Part shown: positions 1-12,298 of the stretch, piece by piece
Position numbering within the stretch: position 1 is the first letter of the stretch
Layout: each line of letters starts with the position of its first letter
Assembly: GCF_040712315.1 (NCBI RefSeq)
Contig: NC_134015.1
Location: 23,933,614-23,997,613, forward strand
Length of the DNA stretch: 64,000 nt
Direction of reading: 5' to 3'
DNA from: Castanea sativa
Lineage: Eukaryota > Streptophyta > Magnoliopsida > Fagales > Fagaceae
The notes under the pieces: model-generated
Database searches by the model: none
Seen by the model: only the letters and a program-made list of their open reading frames with translations
What the model was told of the DNA's origin: nothing
Made by a program: the position numbers and the translations under genes

Positions 1-3000
1 TATGGGAACCCAACACTTATGAGGTTCTTGATTGCAAGGTCAATGGACCAAGACAAAGCAGCCAAGATGTTTGTCCAGTGGCAAAACTGGAGGGCTGCAA
101 TAGTGCCCAATGGGGTCATTTCTGAATCTGAAATTCAAGATGAATTGGAACCCAGAAAAGTTTATCTACAAGGTTTATCAAAGGATAAATACCCAGTGAT
201 GATTGTCAAAGCAAGCAAGCATTTCCCTTCAAAGGATAATGTCCAATTTAAGAGTAATTATTTTAGTTTTACGCTTTTATTTTTTGGTTAAATTTATAAT
301 TGAATTAGTTTATATTTTGTCTTGACATAGTTATAATTAATTCTTCTTCCTTTTTTTATTAACTTTGATTAATTGCATTCTTGTTTAGTCAGTGCATTGA
401 TGCCTTTTAGTCCAATTTGTCCCATCTAGGGACCATAATGTATAGTATATGTACCATAAGAGAAAAGTTCCAGCATAGAATATTAATGTGGGTTGGACAG
501 ATTGTACTGTGTCACCTGGTTTGGTGTCCTAGACTCATGGGACCATATAGTAGTTTTGTTTTTTTGGACGGTGTCATTGGCCTTTCATTATTAGATTATT
601 TATGAAAAATTCTGGTACCACACCATTGGCCACAACTCGCCCCATTGGCACCAGAAGTGCTCATTATTTATGAGTGAGGTAGTTACTAGTTACCTTTTTT
701 TATGGGCTTAGGATGTTTACCACCAAAAGGCAATTATGTTGTTATGGTCGCAATCATGAAGTCATCAGAACCTCTCCCCAACGATTGTTTGTGCTTGGAA
801 AAGGTTAGGAACGTGGAATCCATCAATATAAAAATGAGTCAGATGGCCACTGACAAGGAAAAGTTCCTATAGTTAGAAATCACTAATTAGATAAAATTTG
901 GTGTTAAAGATTGATCAAAAGATAGGACCACTTATTTAGAGGTGTGGTGGGCCTAATGATGTTCCCATGTCACCAAAAGGGATGTCTTATTGGCAGCTCA
1001 CCTTGTAGCATGCATGCATTGCTCTCTTTTTTTCTTTTTTCTTTTTCTTTTTCTTTTATATTATTACATTTTTTTCCAAAAAAAAAAACTAAATATTTAT
1101 GTAACCTGAGTGACCTTGTTTGTGTATGTGTACTGTGTACATGTGTTGTTTTTGGTAAGATACATGCACATTTGGTGTGTCTTGAACCCACTTATTCATA
1201 TATTTATATTTTAAAAGATATTTATAACATAATTTAGAGTTTGCAACATCATGCCTTCTTTTGATTCTTGATTTTGGTAACCTGCATGGGTATAACAGTT
1301 GACTGAGGCTCTGGCTTCAGTTCAGAACCAGAGGTATTTGCTCAACTCTCTTAGACTGCTAATGCATGTGGGTTACAAATGATTATGTGCATGGAGCATG
1401 GTATAATAATAAAAAAGGAAAAGAATCCCGATTTTTATAATGCAAAGGGAAGGCAACTCCAATATCTGATTTTGGTGCACGAAAAATCAGGTTTCTACTT
1501 TGTTCTGGCAATGCTTCTTGTTTTCCATTGATCAACCATCTTAAACAATTATCGTTTTGCAACAAGTTTGCTTGTTTAATTCAATTTCCCTCATGTTGGT
1601 CAAATTCCTCCCCCACATTATTTGAGGTCAGGTAAACTGGGAATGTACCATGTCTCACACTTGAAATAGTTTTTGAAGCTGCAGCCTATAATGTTTCTTA
1701 TTGTAACATCTTGGGCACATTGATCTCAAAGTTCTCATGTCAACTCTAGATATCACGAATTAGGATAACTATGGTCTTGTATGGTCTTCTAATGATGGCC
1801 AGTCATTCAATGGTTGATTAATTTTCAGAAGTAAGCCACATGGAACAAAGTCATGAACATAGGAAACAAATTTTGTTTGTTTGTTGTGTTTACTTTATTT
1901 TGAAGATTTGTCATCTCCCCCATCCCCTTCTCTAAATAATAATTTTAGTTCAAGATTACTATCAATGGATATTGGGGACTGATGGTTTGAATCCCCAAAT
2001 TACAGCCTTGATAAACCAGTCATTGTGTACTGATAAGCAAATGACAAACATGAATAGAATGTAAATAATCATATATTTGGATTTCCTTGGAGGAGTCTTT
2101 CCTTTAAATAGAAACTGTTGGATAATAAATACTTTTGTTAATTTTGTTTTGCCTATTGGTGCAGAATTCGTGGTTCATCTGCTAGACAAAACTATAGCAA
2201 GGTACAACCCCATTTTCTCTAACATTGATATGTGCTTACAAATAATTAGAAGGGTAACATTTGAAGTGAAGCTGTTTGGAGGCATGATTCCAAGGATTTT
2301 CTTTGACCAAAAGGCAATTTTGATCCCTAAATTATGTGTCAAACACCAATTTGGTCCTTCTATCGATTGCTTCAATTTAGTCCTTTAAGTCAAAAAGCCA
2401 GCTCAATTTAACCTCTATCACGTCTTACCATCACTATGTGAAAGACAATTGCTGATGTAACAATTTTTTTTTATGCGCATGTCTGTTGATGTGGCATATT
2501 AGGCCTCATGGTCTCACAAAATCAAAATATATGGAGACGTTAATCAACTATTTAAAAAACATTAAAATAGATAGAAGACATTATGGTACCTACTGTGCAT
2601 GTCATGTGTCTCCATATGTTACCAGAATACAAAAGAAGTATGCCACATCAGCAGTCGTCATTTGCATAGTGAGTCAGTGATGATAATTTAAGGTAAAAAT
2701 AAAATTGAGGCATGTTTAATACTTCAGGGACTAAATGGAAACATGCACTCTATGGGTTTTGAACTCTTGAGTGACCCTCTATACTGTTCCTAGGAAGAGC
2801 AGGAGCTCATTAGCAATAGTGGAGGTAATTGTTTTGAGCAGGATTGCAATTAAAGGCCAGTACATCTTTGAAACTGCTCATAGATTTTATTATCAATGTA
2901 AGGATTGGATTGAAAATAATTGTAACAAGTATAGAGATAAAATCCATGCTTGGTGTAAATGTTACTTGAAACATGGTGTATATTTATGTGCGAGAGCAGA

Positions 3001-4602
3001 GGGAAAGATCCATATTCTGCAAAGTAGCATGTGCCGTTGAAGGGGTCTTGTAAGTGTGCTATATGTGCTAGATTGCCTGAAAGAACTCCAGAATGGGCGG
3101 GGAAATTTAAAATTTTAATTTCATTCATTGGCAAGTGTAGGACATATTTTCATGTAGAACAATAGAAATGAGTTTATATTATCTAAAATGAGAATCTGTA
3201 AGTATAGCAGTTAGATTAAGTTGTTAAAAGTTTGGCTCTGCCCTAGAAGTGATCCTTGTTACAGATATTTAGCATTGGCATGTCAAGCAGTGCCGAAGTT
3301 CATATTGTATAATTGTATCCATGACCTTACCCTCCATCACATACTGCACTTACTTTAATATGCCTTTTTTCCCCCCTATAATTTTACTATTTCTGGAGAT
3401 AGCAATTCATGTGGTGTTTTGGTTTGTCTATTTCAGTTCTTTCAAAGGAAGAGAAATTGGTAATGAAAAGTTGATTGGCATTCTTGACCTACAGAATATT
3501 GGATATAAGAACATTGATGCGAGAGGATTGATCACTGGATTTCAATTCCTACAGGTGATTGTAATCTTCTTTCTTTCTGCATCAGCATATTGGCATATCC
3601 TGTTCCTTTTCTCCAGATTTTGCCCTTCTCATGCCTTTTTTTTTTCTTCTTATTCCCTTATCTCATTTACTACCTCTAGACAGTAGACTATATCTAGGCC
3701 AAACTTTTTTACAATTTACACCCACCTTGGGCTTGGTCATGTACTGCCCCAATTTTTAAGCCTATGCTGGAATGAACAAAGGCTTGCAGCTTTCAAAAGC
3801 CTTTGATCTATTAAGGGAAATACTGGAATAGATATCAGTTTATACCCATCTAAAGGTTAAGGGTTTCGTAATTAATGGAAAGAAGCTTTCCCTAAATGCC
3901 TGTGGTCCATTAAAGGCACCACTTGATGAAAGATTAAATCTTGTTTGATGCTGTGTGATGCAACATCGATGCTTTCCCCCCCCCCCCCTCCCCCTTTTGT
4001 TGTTGATATTTGCGTTTACATTATCCTAAACTTCTTTGTGTAGGCTTACTACCCTGAACGTTTAGCAAAGTGCTTCATTCTACACATGCCACGATTCTTT
4101 GTGAGCGTTTGGAGAATGGTTTCTCGTTTCCTTGAGAAGGGTACATTGGAAAAGGTATGTGATACATGTTAACAACTAAGTTGCATAAACTCAATGACTT
4201 GTATGCTTGAGAATGGAAACTGTTGGCTAATATGCCTTATTCAGAAATGGAAGTCAGTGTGTTGGTATGCCCACAAAGAATGTACCAACATTATATGTAT
4301 AATGCGTTGAAGAGTTAAATATTCTGAATAAATAAATTTACTTTTGCGAAAAAATTGATACATTGCTGGAGTCTGCATATTCCAAAATTTTCAAAAAGAT
4401 GGGATATTGTTGACCAAATTCTATGTTTATATTAAAATTCTAAATAAATTGGCTGTGTTTGGGATGATTGCAGATTGTGATTGTTACCAATGAGGATGAA
4501 AGACAAGATTTCATAAAGGAAGTTGGTGAGGAAGTCCTGCCAGAAGAATATGGGGGGCGAGCAAAGCTTGTAGCTATTCAGGATGTTGTACTAGCCCATT
4601 AG
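1..4602 (+). CDS. Sec14-like CRAL-TRIO lipid-transfer protein, 5' partial
   Basis: Five exons read continuously: 1-253 (cut by the window edge), 2165-2201, 3437-3554, 4044-4154 and 4474-4602 (stop TAG). All introns are GT-AG and phases match, giving 215 visible residues. The protein has the CRAL-TRIO layout: an N-terminal helical part (RFLIARSMD, WRAAIVP), then KYPVMIVKASKHF, the core strand KLIGILDLQNIGYKN, the helix FLQAYYPERLAKC with the HMPRFF motif, and the closing strand KIVIVTNEDE. Known members of the family bind phosphatidylinositol or other hydrophobic ligands and move them between membranes; short plant members of ~250 aa are cytosolic or membrane-peripheral. About 30-40 N-terminal residues are probably outside the window. 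The ligand cannot be told from sequence. There is no frameshift or internal stop. The unspliced reading at 3321-3686 is exon 3 plus intron. Confidence 0.9.
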
Positions 4603-5920
4603 GGGGTTGATTCCACAGATAGATGTAGGTGGCTGCTATTGCAATAACAACTCTTACTAATATCATGCATAAATGATACTATTGTTGAAATAACAGGTGG
4701 TGGCTACTCTCGACCTAATCTCTTTTTGCTATAAGCAGCAATTAGTAGTTATATGAGGCCCCAATGTCTTAAAGTTTCCCAAACATTCCATTAATACTGT
4801 ATTCAAGCAGCAAAATGGCTTCAGCTTGATATTGTGCTTCATTCCATCTGGTTAAAGGGCTGATTTTCTGCTTAAAATTGATTTGGCTAAACCATATAAA
4901 TAATGCAACCATCAGTTTTATTTTCTCACAACTTGTAAATATTGTCAACTTGTGTGTTCTTCTTGTTTTTAGCCTCTCTTTCGAATTTTGTATTGGTTCT
5001 CTGTTTCTGCATAGTTTCTTTCTTCTTGTAAAGTGATTAAGCAAATACTTAGGAATGGGAAGTAGTTTCATGCTTGGTTGAAATTTTTTTTTAATTTTCT
5101 TTGATAGAGGAGGTCCATGGGGGTAATTGAGTGGATAGAATTTGACTGTATTGAAGTGCATTAGTGTTTTAATAATGTGTAGAGACTTTGCCCCTAGTAA
5201 TTTCCAAATATAATCCAAAGGCTAAGATTTTAGACATTTGCAAAATTGGTGGTTGAGAGAGTGAACATTTCATTGTTGCATATTAAAATTATGTCAATGT
5301 TGATGGTCAAATATTCTCTTACATTTTTATTTAAAAAAAAAAAAAAACACTTCCTGATCGCTTCATTTTTATTAGTTTTCTTAACAAAATATTGTGCTTT
5401 GCATTGCAAGATTGTTTTAGGAATTTTGCACCAAAATGTATCATGATCTGTGGATCATCTTTGTTGTATACAAATGGACAATCGGCAACATGTACAAGAA
5501 TAGAATAATTTTACTTTTTTTTTTTAAACTAAAAAAATTAACAATAGGAATAATTTAAATATTATCAATTAATCAGAAGAGAGTTATGGACCAATAATTT
5601 AGCTGGCCATGTTGTTAACACGTTCTCAAGTTGTAAGTCTTTAACGTATGCTCGATCTGCAGTTTATTCTCAAAAAAGTCTTAAAGGATAGCTGAGGTCA
5701 ACTCTTCGGTTCGAACCAGACAACTGTTCACTTATCAGTTTAGAGCTCCGGCTTCCAACTTCCAAGATACAGTATCACAAGCACGTGACGGTATCTTACA
5801 TCAAAATCCGAAATTCAGATTTATTTTATTTATTTATTTATGTCTATTAACTCTATACGCATCATGATCTCCTGCACTCAATTTCACAGTAAGCCAAAGA
5901 TCTCATAGGCAACCTAGACA
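4603..5920. other. 3' untranslated and intergenic sequence, no gene seen
   Basis: AT-rich sequence after the Sec14-like stop codon. The first few hundred bases are probably 3' UTR. The longest open readings here lack recognisable domains or codon structure and are not called. Confidence 0.5.
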
Positions 5921-6790
5921 TACAGGAGTGTTTTTTTTTTTTATAGGAAACGCGAAACTCTTATCCCATAATTAAGCAACCTTTGTTACAGCTATGTCTT
6001 GAGCACAAGCCTGCTCTATATGGCTCGGACAAGACTCCATCCATGCAACATAGCTATTTAAAGACTTTGCGTACTGTGCGAGCATATGGGCAGGGACATG
6101 AGCTGAACCAGCTTCTTTGCTGCTGGATGCCATCCACGATGAAGTGAATCAAAGAGCTCGGCGTTGAAACACCCTGGGCTGCGTTGTATAGTTCCAGCGA
6201 ATCGGTCTCAATAACCACATCTCGTACGCCTATATCACGTGCAAATCGCATACCGACCTCCATGGCTTTGGCTTCTGTCGCAAGAGCATCAAGTGGGCCC
6301 GCCATGCGGCCATGGGGCTACTCAATGCAGCTATAACACAACCCGCACTGTCACGGATCATCACTCCCAACCCCACCTTCTTCTGGCTTGAAAACACAGC
6401 TCCATCTATATTGATTTTATAATGCCCCTGCCTCGGTGTCCTCCATTTGACTGGTTCTTGGCTCGCTGCTTCTGTCTTCGTCAGCCCTTGATTGGCCAAC
6501 TGAAACTCATCCATCAAACCGAGAGCATGCTTCAATGTGGTCCTACCAGGCTTGCCCGAGCCACCTGTGCGTACAACATTCCTCTTTTTCCAAATACCCC
6601 AGCACACGGACACAAACTTCTCTGCTAATCCCGGTTGCGAGACCTCATTCCTCTGTAGCGCTTCCATTACATCCAAAAAACTCCAGTTCGGTCCAATAGC
6701 GAAAGGAAGAGTAAACTTACTCGAGTTCCACACTTCCCGGGCGTGAGGGCAAAACCAGAGAATGTGAAAGAGGTTTTACAGGAGTGTTTT
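5921..6790 (-). mobile_element. 5'-truncated LINE with 14-bp target-site duplication
   Basis: The 14-mer TACAGGAGTGTTTT occurs at 5921-5934 and again at 6777-6790, bracketing a minus-strand LINE tail. The left end starts with a T tract (5931-5942), which is the poly(A) tail of a minus-strand insert. The body encodes the end of a plant LINE ORF2 with an RNase H domain. Only the last ~840 bp of the element were inserted, as usual for target-primed reverse transcription that stopped early. Confidence 0.9.
6054..6733 (-). pseudogene. LINE ORF2 C-terminus, RNase H-like domain, frameshifted
   Basis: Read on the minus strand, a first frame (6733-6230) contains the end of the reverse-transcriptase zinc-binding region (CWGIWKKRNVV), a linker, and the start of an RNase H fold ([10 protein letters not shown] with the first acidic residue, then GVMIRD). 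Near 6300 the reading shifts frame into 6305-6054, which carries the second and third acidic positions (ATEAKAMEVG and VVIETDSLE) and a final conserved helix. All three acidic positions survive but are split over two frames, so no single protein can be made. RNase H of this kind removes template RNA in one group of plant L1-type LINEs. The reading ends about 110 bases before the poly(A) end of the insert. Confidence 0.85.
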
Positions 6791-7899
6791 CTATTGTTCT
6801 TTAAGCAATAGCTTTCAATATATAAATAACATTACATATTTTTTAACCCACATGCTTTATTTTTAACATTACAAAAAATCTCTTATCAAATGGCTCATAT
6901 TTAACTATGAGAAGTATTAATTGCACACACAATTTCACACTCGTCAGTACACCCCGCCAAAAAAAAAAAAAAAAGACAGTATTTGTAACAATGGGGAGGA
7001 ACCATTCCATAACAAAGAAATCTTTTTTGTGTGGACAGGGATAATAGAAGGCATAGGCCCACTTCATAGTGGAAGCCAAGACATCCCGTCTAGTAGCAAA
7101 AAATTATGCAAATAAATTGTGAAAGAGATGGTCTTCATGTCATCAACCAATACAAACTTCAAAATCATCACGAGTGACTTTCCCTCATTTCTCATCAGTC
7201 CAATGTAAATATTATTGATAGGATTAAGTTTATTTTGAATACTTTGTTGATTCAGATTGGGTTGTAGTTCATGCATTTAGGAAAACGGACGTCGCACACA
7301 ACATTTCAAGATGGGCTCTTTTTAAATAATTTCATTGGAAAGATCCCCATCTCCTTTATACGTTATTTTTTTTATTAGGATTTCAAGAGTGGAATGAGCC
7401 CAATTCCACAGTATAAATATTGAATAGGTTAAAATTCTCATATGAGTTAGAAATAAAGAGTTTCTTTTTAAAAAAGAAGAAAAAAAAAAAAGAGTTACAT
7501 TATTTTGCCTATATTTGTAATCCATTATTTACAATTTTTGAAATTCAAGAAAAAAAAAATCATTTGAATCCAGTAATTCCAATAAATTCTAAAATGTATG
7601 TTTATTTATGAATTTATTTAAATAGTTTTGATTTATATATTAATTGATACAATTACGTTAAAATATTCAATTGAAAAATGATATTCTATAAATTTTTGTA
7701 GAGGGATTTAGATTGGATCCAAAGCTTCAATACGTTGTAGTAGATTTCATCCCATTCCGGTCCAAAAAAAAAAAAAAAACCATTCTAGTCAAGTTCTATT
7801 TTTTTAATGTTTTAAAAAAAAAAAAATTATAAATGAAAACTATTTTGCTTTGTTTTGATTTGATTTGATTATTATTATTTTATTAATTATTAATACATA
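6791..7899. other. AT-rich intergenic sequence, no gene seen
   Basis: Contains A tracts near 6960, 7480, 7760 and 7815 and AT-rich single-copy-looking sequence. Open readings are short and without domains. Confidence 0.5.
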
Positions 7900-9143
7900 C
7901 TAGCCGTATACTCACGCGATGCGTGGAAATATAAAATAAAATTTAATGAGATGTAATATATAATAGATGTGGGAAAAAGTTTGATTGAATTACTCCTAAC
8001 AAAAAGATAATAAACTTGGTCTCTCAAATAAACAGAAAGTTGCTCATATATGTGGATTGAATTGCCATAATTTTTTTCACATTATAGTTGTGGGGGGAGG
8101 ATTTATTCCAAGCCTACAAGCAGTTTGTCCGCTTTGGGGCCGAAGGACCCGCACGGCTTTGTTTCTTCAAGTGACATGAGCAGTTTTTGAGACTTGCTCC
8201 CACATCGAAGAAAGATGCACCCCACTCATGCCTTATAAGCTTTAGCTGAAGGCAAGAGTGTACCACTACAACACATGTCAAGGATACTCTACATAAACTA
8301 TTTAGCCTCTCTCATTACACGAAAATATGGATTGAATTAATGGATTCACTACACGAAGAAATCAGAATCACTACTAAGACCTAATCCAAATACTTAAAAT
8401 GAACAGACCCATACATAACCCATAACACAAAAGAGGTAGAGCTCCAATTAAAAAACCTAGCAATCAAAAATTCAACATCCTAAAAAAAATCAAGTAGAAA
8501 GAAAAATCAACATAACAATCCCCCACGCCACAGCATGAAAGAGGTACTACCAAAATTGAAAAAGGATTAAAAAAACATCAATCAAAAGAAACAATACAAT
8601 TAATCTAATCCTTACACTAAATTATTATGAAACTGGGATTTAGAAATACCTGAACTGAATCATCTAGCTTCTGTCAGTCTTAATATACTGTAAGGAGAGG
8701 AAGAGACAAAGGAAGGAAGAGAGAGAGAGGCTACTGTTAGAAAGCCGAAATATGAAGATTTGAAACTGTCTTTGGAAGGGAGAGAGGCTAGCATAAGGAG
8801 TGTCAATGTTCGACTCAACTCGTGAACACGACACGAACCCGACATGGATTTTTGCGAGTTAGGATTGTGCCTTAATGGATTTGGGTCATAAACGGATCAA
8901 CTCGAAAGTGACACAATAAGAAACGTGTCATAAGCGGGTCAACTCGCACAACCTGCAATAGACACGTTTGACACGCTAATTTATTTGTGTCAACCCGAAA
9001 TGACCCATTTAATATAACTTGTTTAACTTGTATAACAAATAAATATTCATTTTATTTTAGATTTGTCAAATACTTTTTATATCCAACATATATTTTAAAT
9101 TTAAACAAAAAAGTGAGTAATTACAAAATTTTAAAAGGGATAT

Positions 9144-9812
9144 TGTATGGACCTCACCCCCCGTCAAGCCCAATCGTCCTGAGGCCCATGAAGACTAACT
9201 CGTATAAGAGCCCCGCACTAATCACACATGGTAATGCCCATGCCATCCGAGGGGTTTGAGCTCGGAGTGCTCGAAGCAGCTTGTGGCGTGCCCTTGCCGA
9301 GCACAGAACTTACTGGCGGGGTTGGTCCCAACGCCACTATCGTTTTCTCCCTCCCATCACCAAACATCCACTTAGGCGAAACGGTATTGGACTTCCCTTC
9401 CATTGCCTAGGGAACGCCCCTGCCAAGCATCAAATCTAGCGGTGGAGTCAGTTCCAATGTCACTGCCACCTTCCCCACTCATTATTAAACCTCCACTTAG
9501 GGGAAAAGGTATTGGACCTCTTATTCCACCCACTAGGGGAATGATGATGATCACTCCACTAACCTTCACTATAAATAGGCAAGGGGAACTCAGTTGGGGG
9601 GCTGGCAATTTCAGAGTGGAAAGACTAGAGAAAGTAATACTGATCATCCCCAAGGAAGAAAGGGGAGTGTTATTGAGAAAAGAGGGGAGACTCAGGAAAC
9701 ACGGGAGCCGAGCATAGCGCAACCCGTGGTAGGAAATCCAAAAACCCACCATACAAATAGATTGTGAGCCCAAACTCCCCTTAGGCCCAGCAGCCTTATT
9801 TTGGAATGTACA
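9144..9812 (+). mobile_element. Solo LTR, 669 bp, 5-bp target duplication GATAT
   Basis: Starts TGTATGG and ends AATGTACA (TG...CA with a TGTA/TACA inverted end). GATAT lies immediately on both sides (9139-9143 and 9813-9817). A TATA box, TATAAATAG, sits at 9570-9578, consistent with the U3/R border. No internal retrotransposon sequence or second LTR is next to it, so it is a solo LTR left by LTR-LTR recombination. Open readings on both strands inside it (for example 9372-9773) are not genes. Confidence 0.88.
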
Positions 9813-9837
9813 GATATAATTGGAAATTGAAACTTTA

Positions 9838-9896
9838 CAAACCCTAGATCTCTAAACCCTACAAACCCTAAATCTCTAAACCTTCTTATAAATATC
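9838..9896 (+). promoter_or_regulatory. Telo-box cluster followed by a TATA-like box
   Basis: Three AAACCCT motifs (9838, 9854, 9863) and a degenerate fourth are followed by TTATAAATA at about 9886 and then a CT-rich stretch near 9995. This is the layout of plant housekeeping promoters such as those of ribosomal protein genes. It sits inside the hAT-like/Helitron nest with no gene behind it, so it may be a captured promoter or chance. Confidence 0.35.
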
Positions 9897-10924
9897 TAAT
9901 TTTTATTTTATTTTATTTTAGCCTTACTACTCACTCTACTATCTTATAATCTCATGCCCAATTCTCAAACACAAAATCTCAAACCGGTTATTGTTCTCTC
10001 TCTCTCTCTGTGGATGATAATCGTAGTCATAGTCAGGATTAGTCTACTGTTTACACTAATTTTTTCAATATTGGTACTTATCATTTGGCGAGTTCTAAAA
10101 ATATTATATTATTGTTGAACTATATTATTTTTGTTAAACTATGTTTTTTTGAATTTGGGTTGAAGTGTATGCACTTCTTTTAGAGTGTAAAGAACTTATT
10201 TCTATATGAATATTATATTTTTGTTGAATTATATTATTTTGAATGTGGATTGAAGACTTGAAGTGTATGCACTGCTTTTGGAATGTAAAAAAAATTATTT
10301 TTAGATGGATGTTATATTAAATATTATGCCAGTTGAAATGAGTTGTGTCATATTTGTGTCAACCTAACACGACTCGTTTATTAAGCGTGTCAAATGGGTT
10401 GAGTTAGGTCAACTCGCCTTATTAACAGGTTGGGTTGGGGTTGAAGGATTATGACACGATTATTAAATGGGTTGGGTTAGGATTGAGCCATTTAGTCGAA
10501 TACCTCTACCTCAACACAACGCGAACCCGACATACTAACCCGAATTGACACCCCCACTGGCATTAGCAAGTTGAAGGGTTGTCATTGAAAAATAGGAGCG
10601 TTGAAGGGTTGTTTTTTGAAACTGTGAAACATAGTAAACCAAAAGGTTGGGAGACAGAAAGGCCATGAAACACAGGCTTGGGGTTGGGTTTGGGCTTTAT
10701 GGTGGAATTAAAGCAACAAAGATTGGGCTTTATGGTGGAGACAGGGCTAGCAATTATTTTCTTTTTATAGTATTTTAACATTTAGGAAAAGTATTTTAAA
10801 ATTGTAGGAGAAATTCAGGAAAATTGATGGTAATGACATGGCTACTGATGTGATTCAACGTGAGCGTAGTAACATTAAATGCTACATTGCTACGCTTCAA
10901 CTTATAGATTAATATAAATATAGA

Positions 10925-12060
10925 TGAGAATTAAATATGTAATTGTGCTCATATATATATTAGTAGTGATCTCATAATAATACACTAGAATTGATGAATG
11001 CTGAAAAAATCCATTTCAATAAGCAAATCAGAACAAATAAAAATAGAATTAACAACATTGTTCAAGTACATTGAACTCGTTTTGGTCATATCATCATATT
11101 GATGGATCCAATCCAATGCAGTGTCACACTTGACTCAAACTTTGCCCTTATAGAATATCAAATTTAAGTGGCCAAGAGCCTTGTAGTACCTACTGATTGG
11201 CTTGTCCTCTTGGTGTTTTTAGAGGAGACATCCAAGGCTAAGAGCCCCGTAGCAACACCTCTTAGTATTTCGAAAATAGACATTCAAGATTTAAATCCTT
11301 CCTTGCAGTTGCAATTATCAAAATTTAAAAGTAAAAATAAAAGAAACATCTAAAGTTCAAGAAAAATACTTACATAATCCCAAAGCTCTCACATAGGAGG
11401 TAGGCCCTATGAGGGGACCCATATGTGAAGCCCACTCTCTATATAAGAGCCAGAAGCTGGAGCACTACTTTGGGACTCTATTGGTATTATTCAAAGGTCA
11501 AATTTTGGTTTTGAACATTTTGCGTACTAAAAGACCCCATACAAATTCTTAACTCTCTAAGATATCTCTATCTTTTAGTTTAATAATTTTAAATTTAAAA
11601 ACACAATATGATTAAAAGAGTAATTTACTATTTTTAAAAGAGTTTTTAAGTTTTAGACTTTCAAACTTTTATCAAAATTCTAAAAATTAAGGAAGTATCT
11701 TAATCTCACTTTTAATCACTTTTATCAAAATTCTAAAAATTAAGGAACTATCTTAATCTCACTTTTAATCATTATTTAACTAAACTTGAAATAAAAAAAT
11801 AAAATAAAAAAGAGTCTTATTGTACTTGCAAAATATGTGTGGTATATATATATATATAAAATTGAAGTTTTAAGAGACTTAATTGAGAAAATAGTAAACA
11901 TAATTTGTAAACAGTAACTAATAATTATATTGTTTAAAAATAATTGTTATTTTATTATTTTCTCCCGTGGTAATCCAAGGGGTTGGTATTCATCATGATA
12001 TATATAAACTTCTGAAAAAAAAAAAAAAAAAAAAAAAAAACAAGACAAGACAAAACAAAC
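10925..12060. other. AT-rich upstream region, no gene seen
   Basis: Includes an internal near-repeat (about 11657-11705 against 11715-11765, ATCAAAATTCTAAAAATTAA core), an (AT)n run near 11847 and a long A tract at about 12014-12040. A TATA-like CTATATAAGAG at about 11437 has no open reading behind it. Confidence 0.5.
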
Positions 12061-12069
12061 AGCACACGG

Positions 12070-12077
12070 TATAAAAG
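12070..12077 (+). promoter_or_regulatory. TATA box of the aspartate-semialdehyde dehydrogenase gene
   Basis: TATAAAAG lies about 230 bp before the start codon, followed by a CT-rich, A-rich leader that is typical of plant 5' UTRs. Transcription would start near 12100. Confidence 0.6.
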
Positions 12078-12298
12078 TCAGTCGGAGTACAGTTCTAAAA
12101 CCCTTCTTTCTAGTTGTAAATCTTCGAAACCACACTCCCCTTTCCTGTCTACCACCAAACGCAGCCGCCTCTCCTTTTTCTTCCCTCTCATTATCTCATT
12201 TGCTCAAACTCTCTCAAAATCAAAAACAAAAACAAAACTCTCCAAAACCCAAACCATTTCTCCCTATACATTTCTACCTCTCACTCATACAATCAAAA

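Larger units (their letters stand above)
8796..10556. mobile_element. hAT-like non-autonomous element, split by a solo LTR
   Basis: The left end reads AGGAGTGTCAAT and the right end, reversed, reads TGGGGGTGTCAAT, giving imperfect terminal inverted repeats. Flanks CTAGCATA (8788-8795) and CTGGCATT (10557-10564) match at 6 of 8 positions, fitting an aged 8-bp hAT-type duplication. Subterminal regions on both sides are full of repeats of the type AACCCGACA, CGACACGAACC and GGGTTGGGTT, as in many hAT-type elements. No transposase is present. Without the solo LTR its length would be about 1.09 kb. Confidence 0.55.
7900..10924 (-). mobile_element. Helitron-like non-autonomous element
   Basis: On the minus strand the element begins TCTATATTTATATTAATC at 10924, directly after a host A, and ends CTAG at 7900, directly before a host T. 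These are the expected Helitron termini (5' TC, 3' CTRR, A/T target). Ten-odd bases inside the 3' end lies a hairpin, CACGC-GAT-GCGTG (plus strand 7912-7924), as Helitrons require. The same 5' end occurs again at 54741. No Rep/helicase gene is seen, so it is non-autonomous. A hAT-like element and a solo LTR sit inside it. A GC-rich block near 8095-8280 within it resembles an LTR fragment but has no defined ends. Confidence 0.65.

Noticed and set aside
3321..3686. 121-codon open reading
   Set aside because: It is exon 3 of the Sec14-like gene read through into both introns.
5690..5735. Possible tRNA T-arm (CGGTTCGAACC)
   Set aside because: No matching acceptor, D-arm or anticodon stem in the flanks.
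9372..9773. Open readings on both strands within 9228-9773
   Set aside because: They lie entirely inside the solo LTR and have no domain; LTR sequence explains them.
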